NCBI GenBank assembly: GCA_932222125.1
Contig: CAKNZJ010000194.1
Location: 1-64,000 of the forward strand
DNA length: 64,000 nt
DNA from: an uncultured Clostridia bacterium
Lineage (GTDB): Bacteria > Bacillota > Clostridia > Oscillospirales > Oscillospiraceae
Direction: 5' to 3'
Part shown: piece after piece, positions 17,546 to 26,963 of the stretch
Layout of the letters: every line of letters begins with the position of its first letter
Numbering within the stretch: position 1 is the stretch's first letter
Made by a program: the position numbers and the translations under genes
Notes under the pieces: generated by a model
Databases searched by the model: none
What the model was told of the DNA's origin: nothing
The model's input: the letters and a program-made list of their open reading frames with translations, nothing else

Positions 17546-19162
17546 ATGGCCACCGGCACGAAATTTATCTTTGTCACCGGCGGGGTGGTGTCAGGACTGG
17601 GCAAGGGTATCACTGCGGCATCCCTTGGCCGTCTGCTGAAACAGCGGGGTCTGCGGGTCACGGTGCAAAAGCTAGACCCCTATCTGAATGTGGACCCCGG
17701 CACCATGAGCCCCTATCAGCACGGAGAAGTATTTGTCACCGATGACGGCGCAGAGACTGATCTGGACTTGGGACACTACGAGCGGTTCATCGATGAGAAT
17801 CTCACAGGCAACTCCTCCATCTCCTCCGGCAAAGTGTACTGGAATGTGCTCAACCGGGAACGGAAAGGGGATTACCTAGGGGGCACCGTCCAAATCATCC
17901 CACACATCACCAACGAAATCAAAGGAAGTATCTACTCCCTGGAGAGCTTCGACACCGATGTGGCCATTGTGGAGATTGGGGGAACCGTTGGTGACATCGA
18001 GTCTCAGCCCTTTCTGGAGGCCATACGCCAGGTGGCCGTAGAGCGGGGACGGCAGAACGTTATGTTCATCCATGTCTCCCTCATCGTTTCCATTCCGGGC
18101 TCCGGTGAGCTGAAATCTAAGCCAACCCAGCACTCTGTGAAGGAACTGCTGGGTCTGGGCATCCAACCGGACGTCATCATGTGCCGCAGCGACGTCCCTA
18201 TCCCTCAGGATATCCTGGAAAAGATCTCACTGTTCTGCAATATCCCTGTAGACCACGCCATCCCCAACCTGACCGCCCCCATTCTATATGAAGTGCCCCT
18301 GATGCTGGAGCGGGAGGGCCTTGCCAACGTAGTGGTACAACGCCTGGGGCTTGTGTGCCATGATCCTGACCTCACCGAGTGGGCCAACATGGTTCACCGG
18401 TCCAAAAATTCTCAAGGTGAGCTGACCATTGCCCTGGTGGGCAAGTATGTAACCCTCCACGACGCCTATCTTTCCGTGGTTGAGGCGCTGATCCACGGCG
18501 GCATTGAAAATGATGTCCGCATCACCCTGCGCTGGGTGGATTCCGAGCAGGTGACAGTGGAAAACGCTGGTGAACTCCTAAGCGGCGTTCAAGGCATTCT
18601 GGTCCCCGGCGGTTTTGGCGACCGCGGCATCGAGGGCAAGATTCAGGCCATTCGATATGCCCGGGAGCAAAAAATCCCCTTCCTGGGCATCTGCCTGGGT
18701 ATGCAAATGGCGGTGGTGGAGTATGCGCGCCACGTCTGCGGCATGGCCGATGCCCACTCCTCCGAACTGGATCCCCAGACCACCCACCCGGTTATCGCTC
18801 TGATGCCCGATCAGGTGGGCGTGACCGCCAAAGGGGGAACCATGCGGTTGGGCAGCTATCCCTGCCACCTGAAGGAAGGCACCCTTGCCGCCTCCATCTA
18901 TGGCACCCTTGATATCAACGAACGTCACCGCCACCGCTATGAGTTTAACAACGACTACCGACAAGCGCTCAGTCAGGCCGGTCTGGTACTGTCCGGCCTA
19001 TCCCCAGATGGACGGTTGGTTGAAATTGTAGAGCTTCCAGGTCATCCCTGGTTTGTGGCCGGACAGTTCCATCCGGAGCTACGATCCCGTCCCAACAGGG
19101 CGCACCCCCTATTTCGATCCTTTGTCGGCGCAGCTAAAAAACAGTTGCCCCAACCTACATAA
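17546..19162 (+). CDS. pyrG: CTP synthase
   Basis: The protein has 538 residues, a normal length. It makes CTP from UTP, ATP and glutamine. The N-terminal synthase domain begins [20 protein letters not shown] with the P-loop. CTP/UTP-site residues lie in [19 protein letters not shown] and GGTVGDIE. The C-terminal class I glutaminase has the nucleophile in [15 protein letters not shown] and the catalytic HPE in [11 protein letters not shown] chose the ATG at 17546, 7 bases after GGAGG; the ATG six bases earlier is too close to the ribosome site. It is monocistronic, with its own promoter and a shared terminator facing ilvE. Confidence 0.98.
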   Translation: MATGTKFIFVTGGVVSGLGKGITAASLGRLLKQRGLRVTVQKLDPYLNVDPGTMSPYQHGEVFVTDDGAETDLDLGHYERFIDENLTGNSSISSGKVYWNVLNRERKGDYLGGTVQIIPHITNEIKGSIYSLESFDTDVAIVEIGGTVGDIESQPFLEAIRQVAVERGRQNVMFIHVSLIVSIPGSGELKSKPTQHSVKELLGLGIQPDVIMCRSDVPIPQDILEKISLFCNIPVDHAIPNLTAPILYEVPLMLEREGLANVVVQRLGLVCHDPDLTEWANMVHRSKNSQGELTIALVGKYVTLHDAYLSVVEALIHGGIENDVRITLRWVDSEQVTVENAGELLSGVQGILVPGGFGDRGIEGKIQAIRYAREQKIPFLGICLGMQMAVVEYARHVCGMADAHSSELDPQTTHPVIALMPDQVGVTAKGGTMRLGSYPCHLKEGTLAASIYGTLDINERHRHRYEFNNDYRQALSQAGLVLSGLSPDGRLVEIVELPGHPWFVAGQFHPELRSRPNRAHPLFRSFVGAAKKQLPQPT

Positions 19163-19167
19163 AATAT

Positions 19168-19199
19168 AAAGCCGGGAGGGCCCTTGCCCTTCCGGCTTT
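19168..19199. terminator. Bidirectional terminator between pyrG and ilvE
   Basis: A 14-base stem (19168-19181 with 19185-19198, one G-T pair) is flanked by A and T runs and lies between convergent genes. Confidence 0.85.
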
Positions 19200-19210
19200 G
19201 TCAATCCCAT

Positions 19211-20278
19211 CTATTCTATCGGCAGCACCCAGCCATAGGGATCGGGTTCCGTCCCCCACTGAATCCCGGTGAGGGTATCGTATAACCGCTGCGTGAGCCG
19301 TCCAATCCGGCCATCACTGATGGCCGCGTTTTTCTCCCCCCAGGCCAGACAGCCAATGGGAGACACCACAGCCGCCGTACCCGTGCCCCATGCCTCTTCC
19401 AGCGTGCCCCCCTGAGCCGCGTCAAACAGTTCCTGTGCGGTGACCAGCCGCTCTTCCACGGGAATTCCCCAGTCCCGAAGCAGTTCTAGACAGCTTTTGC
19501 GGGTGATTCCCGGCAATACGGAGCCGCTGAGCTCCGGGGTGATTACCTTTCCACCCACCTTGAAAAACACATTCATGGCGCCCACTTCTTCGACATACTT
19601 ACGGTGAACCCCATCCAACCACAGCACCTGGGAGTATCCCTGCTGCACTGCCCGTTCGCCGGCCCGGATGGAAGCGGCGTAGTTCCCCCCGCACTTTGTG
19701 TAGCCGGTGCCCCCTCGAACCGCCCGAACATCCTCGTTTTCCACATAGATCTTCACCGGATTGATCCCCTCAGGATAGTAGGTTCCCACTGGGGAACAGA
19801 TGATGGCAAACAGATAGCGCTTAGAGGCGTGAACCCCGAGGCCATTGTCGGTGGCAATGATAAACGGCCGGATATAGAGGGATGTCCCCGGCTGGCTGGG
19901 CACCCAGGCCTTGTCCACCGATACTAGGGCATTCACCGCATCCACAAAATCATTTTCTTGCAGTTCGGGGATACACATACGCCGACAGGAGGAATTCAGA
20001 CGGCGGGCGTTTTCCACCGGCCGGAACAGCTGGACCTTTCCCTGGGCGGTGCGGTATGCCTTCATCCCCTCAAAAATTTCCTGAGCGTAGTGGAACACCA
20101 TACAGGACAATTCAAATGGCAAAGGGCCGTAGGGGACGATGCGAGGATTATGCCAGCCTTGACCCTCATCATAGTCCATCAAGAACATGTGGTCGGAAAA
20201 GGTCTTGCCGAACACCAAAGTATTTGGATCTGGCAAGGGCTTTGGATGCGTTGTTTTCGTGATCTTGATATCCAGCAT
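19211..20278 (-). CDS. ilvE: Branched-chain amino acid aminotransferase
   Basis: The protein has 355 residues, the fold-IV PLP enzyme that interconverts leucine, isoleucine and valine with their 2-keto acids. Landmarks are FHYAQEIFEGMKAYR, SLYIRPFIIATD, the PLP-lysine region GGTGYTKCGGNYAAS, and EEVGAMNVFFK. The length and SLYIRPF place it in the type with a longer N-terminus seen in Firmicutes and eukaryotes. I chose the ATG at 20278, 9 bases from AAGGAG; an upstream start at 20338 adds 20 unrelated residues. It is monocistronic. Confidence 0.96.
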   Translation of the reverse strand: MLDIKITKTTHPKPLPDPNTLVFGKTFSDHMFLMDYDEGQGWHNPRIVPYGPLPFELSCMVFHYAQEIFEGMKAYRTAQGKVQLFRPVENARRLNSSCRRMCIPELQENDFVDAVNALVSVDKAWVPSQPGTSLYIRPFIIATDNGLGVHASKRYLFAIICSPVGTYYPEGINPVKIYVENEDVRAVRGGTGYTKCGGNYAASIRAGERAVQQGYSQVLWLDGVHRKYVEEVGAMNVFFKVGGKVITPELSGSVLPGITRKSCLELLRDWGIPVEERLVTAQELFDAAQGGTLEEAWGTGTAAVVSPIGCLAWGEKNAAISDGRIGRLTQRLYDTLTGIQWGTEPDPYGWVLPIE

Positions 20279-20381
20279 AGCAATCGGCTCCTTCGTATAT
20301 TTTCTATAAAAATGTGCGGAAAATACGGTGGGATGCAACCGGCATCCCCCTCATTTTTATCATTGTTTGCCCAATGCTCCC

Positions 20382-20410
20382 ATTATACCAGCAGGATTTC
20401 CAAGACGCAA
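20382..20410 (-). promoter_or_regulatory. Promoter of ilvE
   Basis: On the minus strand: TTGCGT (20410-20405), a 17-base spacer ending CTGG, TATAAT (20387-20382). A leader of about 100 bases follows; I did not recognise a T-box or leucine leader peptide in it. Confidence 0.7.
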
Positions 20411-20445
20411 TGGTGATTTTCCCGATATCCCTTGTGTAATTGGCC

Positions 20446-20474
20446 TTGTTTTTATTGTTTCTATTTGTTATAAT
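20446..20474 (+). promoter_or_regulatory. Promoter of the gdpP-rplI-dnaB operon
   Basis: TTGTTT at 20446-20451, a 17-base spacer ending TTTGT, TATAAT at 20469-20474. Confidence 0.7.
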
Positions 20475-20539
20475 GTTACAAAACTATGCCATTGTCAAAT
20501 ACTGTCCGGCAGCCCTGTCTCAGAAAAGGGGTGATATCC

Positions 20540-22555
20540 ATGTCCCAAAAGCTATCCCGTATGCTGTACTTTAAAGGCGGTCTATTTTTTTTAGTATTAC
20601 TCATCTTCACAGGCATTACCATTGCCCTTGACCGGTGGGATGTAGCCATTGTCCAGCTGGTTGTGGTAGCCGCGCTGTTCATCTGGCATTTGACTGGCGT
20701 CCTGCGCCAGCGAAAAGAGGCAGCCCGCTATTTGGATGGATTGTTGGCTGGCATGGACCAGGCCAGTCAGGACAGCACCCTCAACTGCCCCCTCCCCCTG
20801 GTGATGTTTCATCCGAACTCCGGCGAAGTCATCTGGTCCAACGACCGGTTCCTTCGCCTGGCCGGCAGTCAAGACAGCATCTTTGACAGCTCCCTGTCCG
20901 AATTAGTCCCTAATTTTGACAGCCGCTGGCTTCTAGAGGGAAAAAGCCAATACCCTACTCAAATCTCCCTCAATGACCGCCGTTATTTGGTATTTGGCAG
21001 CGTCACCACACCATCCGTTCAGGACAAGGAGGAGGTGCTGGCCACCACTTACTGGCTGGATGTCACTGAGCTGGCGGATATCCAGGACGTCTACCTGGCC
21101 ACCCGGCCCGTGGCGGCCATTCTGCTGCTGGATAACTATGAAGACGTAATCAAAGGGCAGCCGGAAAACATCCGCTCCGCCATGCTCAGCGATATCACCC
21201 AGCGGCTAGCCCACTGGGGTGAGGAGGCCAACGGCATCTTTTGCCAGCTTGACCGGGATCGGTATCTGTTCCTGTTTGAAGAGCAATACCTGGATGGCTT
21301 CAAGCGTGAAAAGTTCTCTTTGTTGGACAGCATTCGGGAGGTGCAGAATCCCAGCGGCCTGCCTGTCACCCTATCCATTGGGATTGGCGTGGACGGTGAA
21401 ACCCTGGCGGAACTGTACAGCTTTGCCAATCTGTCGGTGGAGATGGCCCTGTCCAGAGGAGGAGATCAAGCAGTGATCAAAACCCGCCTTAACTTTGAGT
21501 TTTTCGGTGGCCGGACCAAGGAGACAGAACGGCGCACCAAAGTGAAAAGTCGAGTTATGGCCTCCGCCATGGGTTCACTGATGGCCGATGCCTCCTGTGT
21601 GTTGGTTATGGGCCATAAGGAACCGGACATGGATTCAGCCGGAGCAGCAGTGGGCGTATGCGCCATCGCCCGGTTCAAGCATGTCCCCCACTATATCCTG
21701 CGTCCTGCCGGCGCCACTCCCGCTGACGAACTATACCGCCGGGTTGGCCAAATGGAACAGTATCAAACTGTATTTCTAGATCTGGATGAGGCCATAAGCC
21801 GTGTTGACTCCCGCACCCTGCTGGTGGTTGTAGATACCAACCGTCCAGAGCAGGTGCAGGATCAGGAGTTGCTATCTCGCTGCGGCCGGGTGGCAGTCAT
21901 TGACCACCACCGCCGGGCAGCCACCTACATTGAAGGGGCGGCGCTGAATTTCCATGAGATATATGCCTCCTCCACCTGCGAGCTGGTCAGTGAGCTTATC
22001 GGCAATCTGATGGAGCCCAGTGATCTGCTAGCGGGGGAAGCGGAAGCCCTAATGGCCGGGCTGATGCTGGACACCAAAAATTTCACTATGCGCACCGGCG
22101 CCCGCACCTTTGAAGCGGCAGCCATGCTTCGCCGGGCAGGAGGCGACACCGGTGAAATGCGCCGGCTGTTCCAAAATAATCTGACAGACACTGTGGCCAA
22201 ATACCGCATCATTCAGTCCGCCAAGCTGTACCGGCAGGACACCGCCATTGCTGCAGTGGACCACGCGGTGAGCCGGGTGACCGCCGCCCAGGCAGCAGAT
22301 GAATTACTGAACATTGCGGGTATCGGCACCTCTTTTGTCCTGTATCCGGACGGGGATCGGGTGGTGCTCTCTGCCCGGAGCATCAATGACACCAACGTAC
22401 AGGTCATCGTGGAATCCCTGGGTGGAGGGGGTAACGCCGCCGCGGCAGGGGCTCAGATCCCTGACCAGACGGTGGAAGAAGTGGCACAAGCGCTTACCAA
22501 TGCGCTTAATCGTTATTTTGAACCCAAAGAGGCCCCCAGGCCAGCGGGATCATAA
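20540..22555 (+). CDS. gdpP: Cyclic-di-AMP phosphodiesterase GdpP-like (PAS-GGDEF-DHH)
   Basis: The protein has 671 residues. Two N-terminal membrane helices (about 10-55) are followed by a PAS-like domain (about 80-160) and a degenerate GGDEF domain (VTLSIGIGVDGETL). A DHH phosphoesterase follows, with GHKEPDMDSAGAA, VVVDTNRPEQV, VIDHHRR and a DHHA1 region ending SLGGGGNAAAAGAQ. GdpP degrades c-di-AMP to pApA and so controls osmotic and wall homeostasis. The usual DHHA1 glycine-histidine motif (GGGH) reads GGGN here, which is worth noting. The ATG at 20540 follows AAAGGGGTGATATCC. The gdpP-rplI-dnaB order is conserved in Firmicutes. Confidence 0.95.
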   Translation: MSQKLSRMLYFKGGLFFLVLLIFTGITIALDRWDVAIVQLVVVAALFIWHLTGVLRQRKEAARYLDGLLAGMDQASQDSTLNCPLPLVMFHPNSGEVIWSNDRFLRLAGSQDSIFDSSLSELVPNFDSRWLLEGKSQYPTQISLNDRRYLVFGSVTTPSVQDKEEVLATTYWLDVTELADIQDVYLATRPVAAILLLDNYEDVIKGQPENIRSAMLSDITQRLAHWGEEANGIFCQLDRDRYLFLFEEQYLDGFKREKFSLLDSIREVQNPSGLPVTLSIGIGVDGETLAELYSFANLSVEMALSRGGDQAVIKTRLNFEFFGGRTKETERRTKVKSRVMASAMGSLMADASCVLVMGHKEPDMDSAGAAVGVCAIARFKHVPHYILRPAGATPADELYRRVGQMEQYQTVFLDLDEAISRVDSRTLLVVVDTNRPEQVQDQELLSRCGRVAVIDHHRRAATYIEGAALNFHEIYASSTCELVSELIGNLMEPSDLLAGEAEALMAGLMLDTKNFTMRTGARTFEAAAMLRRAGGDTGEMRRLFQNNLTDTVAKYRIIQSAKLYRQDTAIAAVDHAVSRVTAAQAADELLNIAGIGTSFVLYPDGDRVVLSARSINDTNVQVIVESLGGGGNAAAAGAQIPDQTVEEVAQALTNALNRYFEPKEAPRPAGS

Positions 22556-22579
22556 ACACAACATTGGGAGGTCATCAAC

Positions 22580-23029
22580 ATGAAAGTTATCTTACAGCAA
22601 GACGTGAAAGGCCAGGGTAAACGAGGCCAGATGGTGGAAGTGTCCGACGGTTACGGCCGCAATTTTCTCCTCCCCCGCAAGCTGGCAGTGGAGGCCACCG
22701 CTGAGAATGTAAACACCATGAAGATGCAGGATAAGGCCAGACAGGCCCGGCTGGCCGAGGAGAAAGCTCAGGCGGAAGCCCTCGCTCAGCACCTCAAAAA
22801 CTGCCAGGTGAAGATCTCCGCCCGAGCGGGCCAGGGCGGAAAGCTGTTTGGCGCCGTCACGGCCAAGGAAATCAGCGAAGGGCTCAAGACCCAGTTCGAC
22901 ATTGACGTGAGCAAAAGCAAACTGGCCCTCACTGATCCCATCAAATCCTTTGGCTCCTACGAGGTGAAGTGCAAGCTGGGCAGCGAGGTGTCCGGAACCG
23001 TCTATGTGCTGGTGTGTGAGGAAAAATAA
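22580..23029 (+). CDS. rplI: 50S ribosomal protein L9
   Basis: The protein has 149 residues. The N-terminal L9 signature is intact (MKVILQQDVKGQGKRGQMVE, then VSDGYGRNFLLPRKLA). A long connecting helix and the C-terminal domain follow. It binds 23S rRNA at the base of the L1 stalk. The ATG follows GGGAGGTCATCAAC, 24 bases after gdpP, and the gene lies in the gdpP-rplI-dnaB operon. Confidence 0.98.
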   Translation: MKVILQQDVKGQGKRGQMVEVSDGYGRNFLLPRKLAVEATAENVNTMKMQDKARQARLAEEKAQAEALAQHLKNCQVKISARAGQGGKLFGAVTAKEISEGLKTQFDIDVSKSKLALTDPIKSFGSYEVKCKLGSEVSGTVYVLVCEEK

Positions 23030-23050
23030 CGGGACAGGAGCGCATCTGTT

Positions 23051-23332
23051 ATGGCAAAGAAACATAAGGCCAAACTTAAGCCACTTAAGCCCCGGCGCTG
23101 GACACCCAAACAGTCTAAGCGGATTACCGGCTGGCTCATGGTGGCAGGTATTCTGATCGCCATGGCCGCCATACAATTTCAGGTGACTTGGCTGCTGATG
23201 GTGGCTTTGGCGGAATGGGCTCTCTCCCTGCTATTTATGCTCTGGCATTGGCGCTGCCCCGCCTGCGGCAAGTCTCTGCCCAAGACGGGGAAATTGAGCA
23301 CCTGTCCTAGGTGCGGCGGAGAGATCACCTAA
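23051..23332 (+). CDS. Small two-helix membrane protein with C-terminal zinc ribbon
   Basis: The protein has 93 residues. The N-terminus is very basic (KKHKAKLKPLKPRRWTPKQS). Two membrane helices follow (about 26-44 and 49-64) and then a CPACGK...CPRCGG double CxxC zinc ribbon. Its ribosome site is GACAGGAG. It lies 21 bases after rplI and 38 bases before dnaB, so it is part of that operon. I do not recognise a named family. The topology suggests a membrane-anchored cytoplasmic zinc knuckle; its function is unknown. Confidence 0.75.
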   Translation: MAKKHKAKLKPLKPRRWTPKQSKRITGWLMVAGILIAMAAIQFQVTWLLMVALAEWALSLLFMLWHWRCPACGKSLPKTGKLSTCPRCGGEIT

Positions 23333-23370
23333 ATCCCTGCCCGTTAAACGTTGAGGAAAGGGGGGATCCC

Positions 23371-24735
23371 ATGGCTGAAAGCGATCTGGGCCTGCTGCAA
23401 ATGCCTCATTCCGTGGAGGCGGAGCAGGCAGTACTGGGCTCTATGCTCATCGACGAGCGGTGTGTGCCCCAGGTGATCGAACGGCTGCGGCCCGAAGACT
23501 TTTACATGCGGCAGAATCGAGAGCTGTACCAGGTTCTGTTTGCCATGTCCAATCACTTTGAGACCATCGACCCGGTGCTGGTGCTAGAGCGGATGAAACA
23601 GTCAGGTGTGTACGATGAGAACACCTCAGTGCCCTACCTGCGCCAGCTGATGGAGATCACCCCCACCGCCGCCAATGTGATGGAGTATGTGAACATTGTG
23701 GCGGACAAAGCCTTGCTGCGCCGGGTAGGAGAAACCGCCGGTGAGCTCAGCGAGATGGCCCGTACCGAGGGTGGCACTGCCGCTCAGGTGCTGGAGGCTG
23801 CTGAGCAGCGCATCTACGCCATCCGCCAGGGCCGCTCCGCCCGTGGGATGGTCCACATCTCCACCGTTATGAGCGATGTGTGGGACCGTATCAAGGAGCG
23901 TCAGGCAGACGGGTCGGAGTTCCCCGGCATCTCCACTGGCCTTGTGGATTTAGACCGGCGCATCTCCGGCTTGAACAACTCTGACCTGATTATTTTGGCT
24001 GCCCGTCCCGGCGTAGGAAAAAGCTCGTTGGCGATGAACATCGGTGTGGAGGCAGGCAAGCATTCCGGTAAAAATGTGGCTGTCTTTTCTCTAGAGATGA
24101 GTCGGGAACAGTTGGGTATGCGCCTGATCTCCACTGAGTGTTTGATTGACAGCAAAAAACTGCTCACCGGACGATTGACCAGCGAGGAGGAGTGGGGCCG
24201 GGTGGCGATGGCGGTGGCGGCGCTGAGCCAGGCCAAGGTCTATATTGACGATGACTCCAGCCTGTCCGTGGCAGATATCAACGCCAAGTGCCGGCGTATT
24301 GAGCATCTGGGGCTTGTCATTATCGACTACCTCCAGCTTATGACCTCTGCTGGCGGCCAGTCCCGCAACAGCGATAACCGGCAGCAGGTGGTGTCCGATA
24401 TGTCCCGTTCCCTCAAGCTGATGGCTAAGGAACTGAATGTTCCGGTGATCTGCCTGTCTCAGCTGTCCAGAGCCAATGAAAGCCGGGCTGCTGCCCAACG
24501 CCGGCCTATGCTCTCCGACCTGCGGGAGTCGGGCGCTATTGAGCAGGATGCGGATATTGTCATGTTCCTATACCGGGAGAGCTATTATGAGGACGACACG
24601 GAAAACCCCAATGTGGCCGAGTGTATTGTGGCCAAAAACCGCCATGGAGAGACGGGCACTGTCATGCTGGAGTGGCGTCCGGAATTCACCACCTTCCGCA
24701 ATTTGGCTTACAGCGCAGACGATGAGGAGTTCTAA
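23371..24735 (+). CDS. dnaB: Replicative DNA helicase DnaB
   Basis: The protein has 454 residues. It is the hexameric helicase that unwinds the replication fork. The N-terminal domain starts PHSVEAEQAVLGSMLID. The RecA-like domain has Walker A ARPGVGKSS (about 212-220), Walker B LGLVIIDYLQLM, and QLSRANESR and LRESGAIEQDADIVMFL motifs. The ATG at 23371 follows AAAGGGGGGATCCC; an in-frame start at 23311 overlaps the previous gene and is discounted. The stop overlaps the tilS start by one base (TAATG). In B. subtilis this gene is called dnaC. Confidence 0.97.
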   Translation: MAESDLGLLQMPHSVEAEQAVLGSMLIDERCVPQVIERLRPEDFYMRQNRELYQVLFAMSNHFETIDPVLVLERMKQSGVYDENTSVPYLRQLMEITPTAANVMEYVNIVADKALLRRVGETAGELSEMARTEGGTAAQVLEAAEQRIYAIRQGRSARGMVHISTVMSDVWDRIKERQADGSEFPGISTGLVDLDRRISGLNNSDLIILAARPGVGKSSLAMNIGVEAGKHSGKNVAVFSLEMSREQLGMRLISTECLIDSKKLLTGRLTSEEEWGRVAMAVAALSQAKVYIDDDSSLSVADINAKCRRIEHLGLVIIDYLQLMTSAGGQSRNSDNRQQVVSDMSRSLKLMAKELNVPVICLSQLSRANESRAAAQRRPMLSDLRESGAIEQDADIVMFLYRESYYEDDTENPNVAECIVAKNRHGETGTVMLEWRPEFTTFRNLAYSADDEEF

Positions 24736-26060
24736 TGGAAGATACCTTCCAATATGATTTGATTCCGTCAGGGAGCAGGGTGCTGTGTGCCCTGTCCGGC
24801 GGGGCTGACTCTATGTACCTGCTGTGCCGCCTGCTGGAAAGCGCGCGCAGACGAGGTTATGCCGTGTGCGCAGCCCACTACAATCACCGCATCCGCCCTG
24901 CTGCCAGCGAGGACGCGGAGTTTGTCCGGGATTGGTGCCGGCACCGGGAGATTCCCCTTATCCTTGGCTCCGGCGATGTGCCCGCCCAAGCCGCCTGCCA
25001 GGGCCTTGGACTGGAGGAAACCGCCCGACAAATGCGCTACGCTTTTTTAAATGAGGCCGCCTTACAGGTGAACTGCTCTCTCATCGCCACCGGACACCAC
25101 GCTGGGGACAATGCCGAGACCATTCTGCTGAACCTGATACGGGGATGCGGACTCAATGGGTTAACCGGCATTCCCCGGCAGCGGGATAATCTCATTCGGC
25201 CCATGCTCTCCATAACCCGCTCCGAGATCAACGCCTATCTTACTACCCACTCCATCCCCCATATAGAGGATGAGAGCAACGGCGATTTAAGCTATGCTCG
25301 CAACCGGGTGCGCCACCAACTGCTTCCTGTTATGGAACAGCTCAACCCAAAATGTGTAGAGCACATCACCGCCGCTGCCGTCCGGCTGGAGCAGGATGAG
25401 GCAGAGCTGTCCCGTCAAGCAGCCACGCTGGCACACCAAGCCATCCCCACAGAGGGTGGGCTGTCCATCCCTGCCAAGGCTCTATCCGCCGCCCCCCGGC
25501 CCATTGCGCTCCGGGCCGCTGCCCAATTGTTACAGCGGCTGGACATCGGGCGCAGTGCCCATCACTTGGATGGCCTTCTATCCCTGGCCGCTTCATCTAC
25601 TGGCTATCTCAGCCTATCCGGCGGCACAGCACGGCTGGAATACGGCAGTCTTGTCCTATCCATCCTGGAGCGTGAGCCAACCCCGCCCTCCATTCCCTTG
25701 GCTGTGGGCACTCTTTGCTGGGGGAACTGGCTCGTGTCTTGTCAGCCGGCTAGCTGTCCGGCAAAAGCCTATGTGAGTCAGTGGGAGTTCTATCTTTCCC
25801 CAGGCAGCTATCTTATTCGTTCCAGGCAGTCGGGAGATACCATCCGGCTGGGACCCAGACCGAATAAAACGCTCAAAAAGCTGATGATAGAAGAAAAAAT
25901 TCCCGTTCAGCTCCGTGACAAGATCCCCATACTGGATCAAAATGGAGCGGTCGCCGCAGTGGGCGGCCTTGGCCCCAACATAAACCATCTCGCCCAGCCA
26001 GGCAGCAGCGCGCTGCACATCACCATGAGAGAGAGAAAGGTTCCATCCCTTCAGCAATAG
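24735..26060 (+). CDS. tilS: tRNA(Ile)-lysidine synthetase TilS
   Basis: The protein has 441 residues. It converts C34 of tRNA-Ile(CAU) to lysidine so that it reads AUA. The N-type ATP pyrophosphatase loop is ALSGGADSMYLL near residue 20. ATGHHAGDNAETILLNLIRG and SNGDLSYARNRVRH follow, and then the C-terminal TilS domains (about 340-430). It starts one base inside the dnaB stop and is translationally coupled. hpt follows after 11 bases, the first two genes of the conserved tilS-hpt-ftsH cluster. Confidence 0.95.
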   Translation: MEDTFQYDLIPSGSRVLCALSGGADSMYLLCRLLESARRRGYAVCAAHYNHRIRPAASEDAEFVRDWCRHREIPLILGSGDVPAQAACQGLGLEETARQMRYAFLNEAALQVNCSLIATGHHAGDNAETILLNLIRGCGLNGLTGIPRQRDNLIRPMLSITRSEINAYLTTHSIPHIEDESNGDLSYARNRVRHQLLPVMEQLNPKCVEHITAAAVRLEQDEAELSRQAATLAHQAIPTEGGLSIPAKALSAAPRPIALRAAAQLLQRLDIGRSAHHLDGLLSLAASSTGYLSLSGGTARLEYGSLVLSILEREPTPPSIPLAVGTLCWGNWLVSCQPASCPAKAYVSQWEFYLSPGSYLIRSRQSGDTIRLGPRPNKTLKKLMIEEKIPVQLRDKIPILDQNGAVAAVGGLGPNINHLAQPGSSALHITMRERKVPSLQQ

Positions 26061-26071
26061 GAGAGAAAGAT

Positions 26072-26614
26072 ATGAATCAAGATATAGAACGCATCCTGTT
26101 TACAGAAGAGGCCCTGCGCCACCGGGTCGGTCAGTTGGGGGCACAGATCACCACTGACTATGCGGGCAAGCGTCCTGTGCTGGCCTCTGTCCTGCGGGGA
26201 TCGTATATCTTTATGGCCGATCTGACCCGCGCCATTGACCTGCCCATCACAGTGGATTTTATGTCCGTGTCCTCCTATGGCTCCGGCACCGTCAGTTCAG
26301 GTCAGGTAGAGATCAAAAAGGATCTGTCCGACTCCATTGAGGGGCGGGACTTGATCCTAGTGGAGGACATTCTGGACTCAGGCAATACCCTTCACTACCT
26401 GCGCACGGTGCTACAAGCTAGAAAGCCCGCCTCCATCCGTATCTGTACCCTGCTGGATAAGCCAGACCGCCGCTCCCAACCCATCACAGCTGACTATGTG
26501 GGCTTTACTATCCCAGACGTCTTTATTGTGGGCTATGGGCTGGACTATGACGAACGATATCGCAACCTACCATATGTGGGTATGCTCAAGCCATCTATCT
26601 ATGCGGAAAGTTAA
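26072..26614 (+). CDS. hpt: Hypoxanthine phosphoribosyltransferase
   Basis: The protein has 180 residues. It salvages hypoxanthine and guanine to IMP and GMP with PRPP. The PRPP-binding motif is LILVEDILDSGNTL near residue 95-108; the SVSSYGSGT flexible loop and DYVGFTIPDVFIVGYGLDYD C-terminal region are typical. The ATG follows AGGAGAGAAAGAT. It lies 11 bases after tilS. The next gene in most Firmicutes is ftsH, but only a relic remains here. Confidence 0.96.
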   Translation: MNQDIERILFTEEALRHRVGQLGAQITTDYAGKRPVLASVLRGSYIFMADLTRAIDLPITVDFMSVSSYGSGTVSSGQVEIKKDLSDSIEGRDLILVEDILDSGNTLHYLRTVLQARKPASIRICTLLDKPDRRSQPITADYVGFTIPDVFIVGYGLDYDERYRNLPYVGMLKPSIYAES

Positions 26615-26631
26615 AACAACCAAGGGAGCAT

Positions 26632-26959
26632 ATGAACCTTGCAGCAGACCAGTCAATTCACATCCATGATCTTCTGCGCCGTGCTCCTACCGGCCTGCGC
26701 GAAGGCATTTCCGAGCCATTCCATGGCCCAGACCAAATTCTATTCAAAGCAGACTGCCCCCTCATTGATATAAGAGGTCAAGTGCCTGCCTGGGAATGCC
26801 TTCCATTGATCCAAGGAAATTTTAACGCGAGATCGGGATAAACTGGAACTTGTGGCCAGATATGTACTGGAACACGGGCTCATGAACGCCAATCAGTTCC
26901 AGCTTGTGTACGGCAATCCCTATGCGCTAGGCCTGTTGATGCCAAATGAGGAGGAATAA
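26632..26959 (+). pseudogene. Relic at the ftsH position; last ~46 codons of an FtsH-like gene
   Basis: From about 26816 to the TAA at 26957-26959, frame 2 reads SKEILTRDRDKLELVARYVL and then EHGLMNANQFQLVYGNP. This closely follows the C-terminal helix of FtsH, which I recall in B. subtilis as ILTENRDKLELIAQTLL followed by ...DAEQI. The catalytic AAA and zinc-protease parts are absent, and two in-frame stops (26771 and 26810 area) precede the fragment. An open frame at 26632-26841 (69 codons, MNLAADQSIHIHDLL...) has a possible ribosome site, AAGGGAGCAT, but matches nothing I know. The relic sits exactly where ftsH follows tilS-hpt in Firmicutes, and its 3' end supplies the lepB ribosome site. 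Confidence 0.7.
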
Positions 26960-26963
26960 AGTT

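Noticed and set aside
26632..26841. A functional 69-residue gene after hpt
   Set aside because: It has a possible ribosome site but no recognisable sequence and leads into the ftsH relic; I treat it as part of the decayed region.
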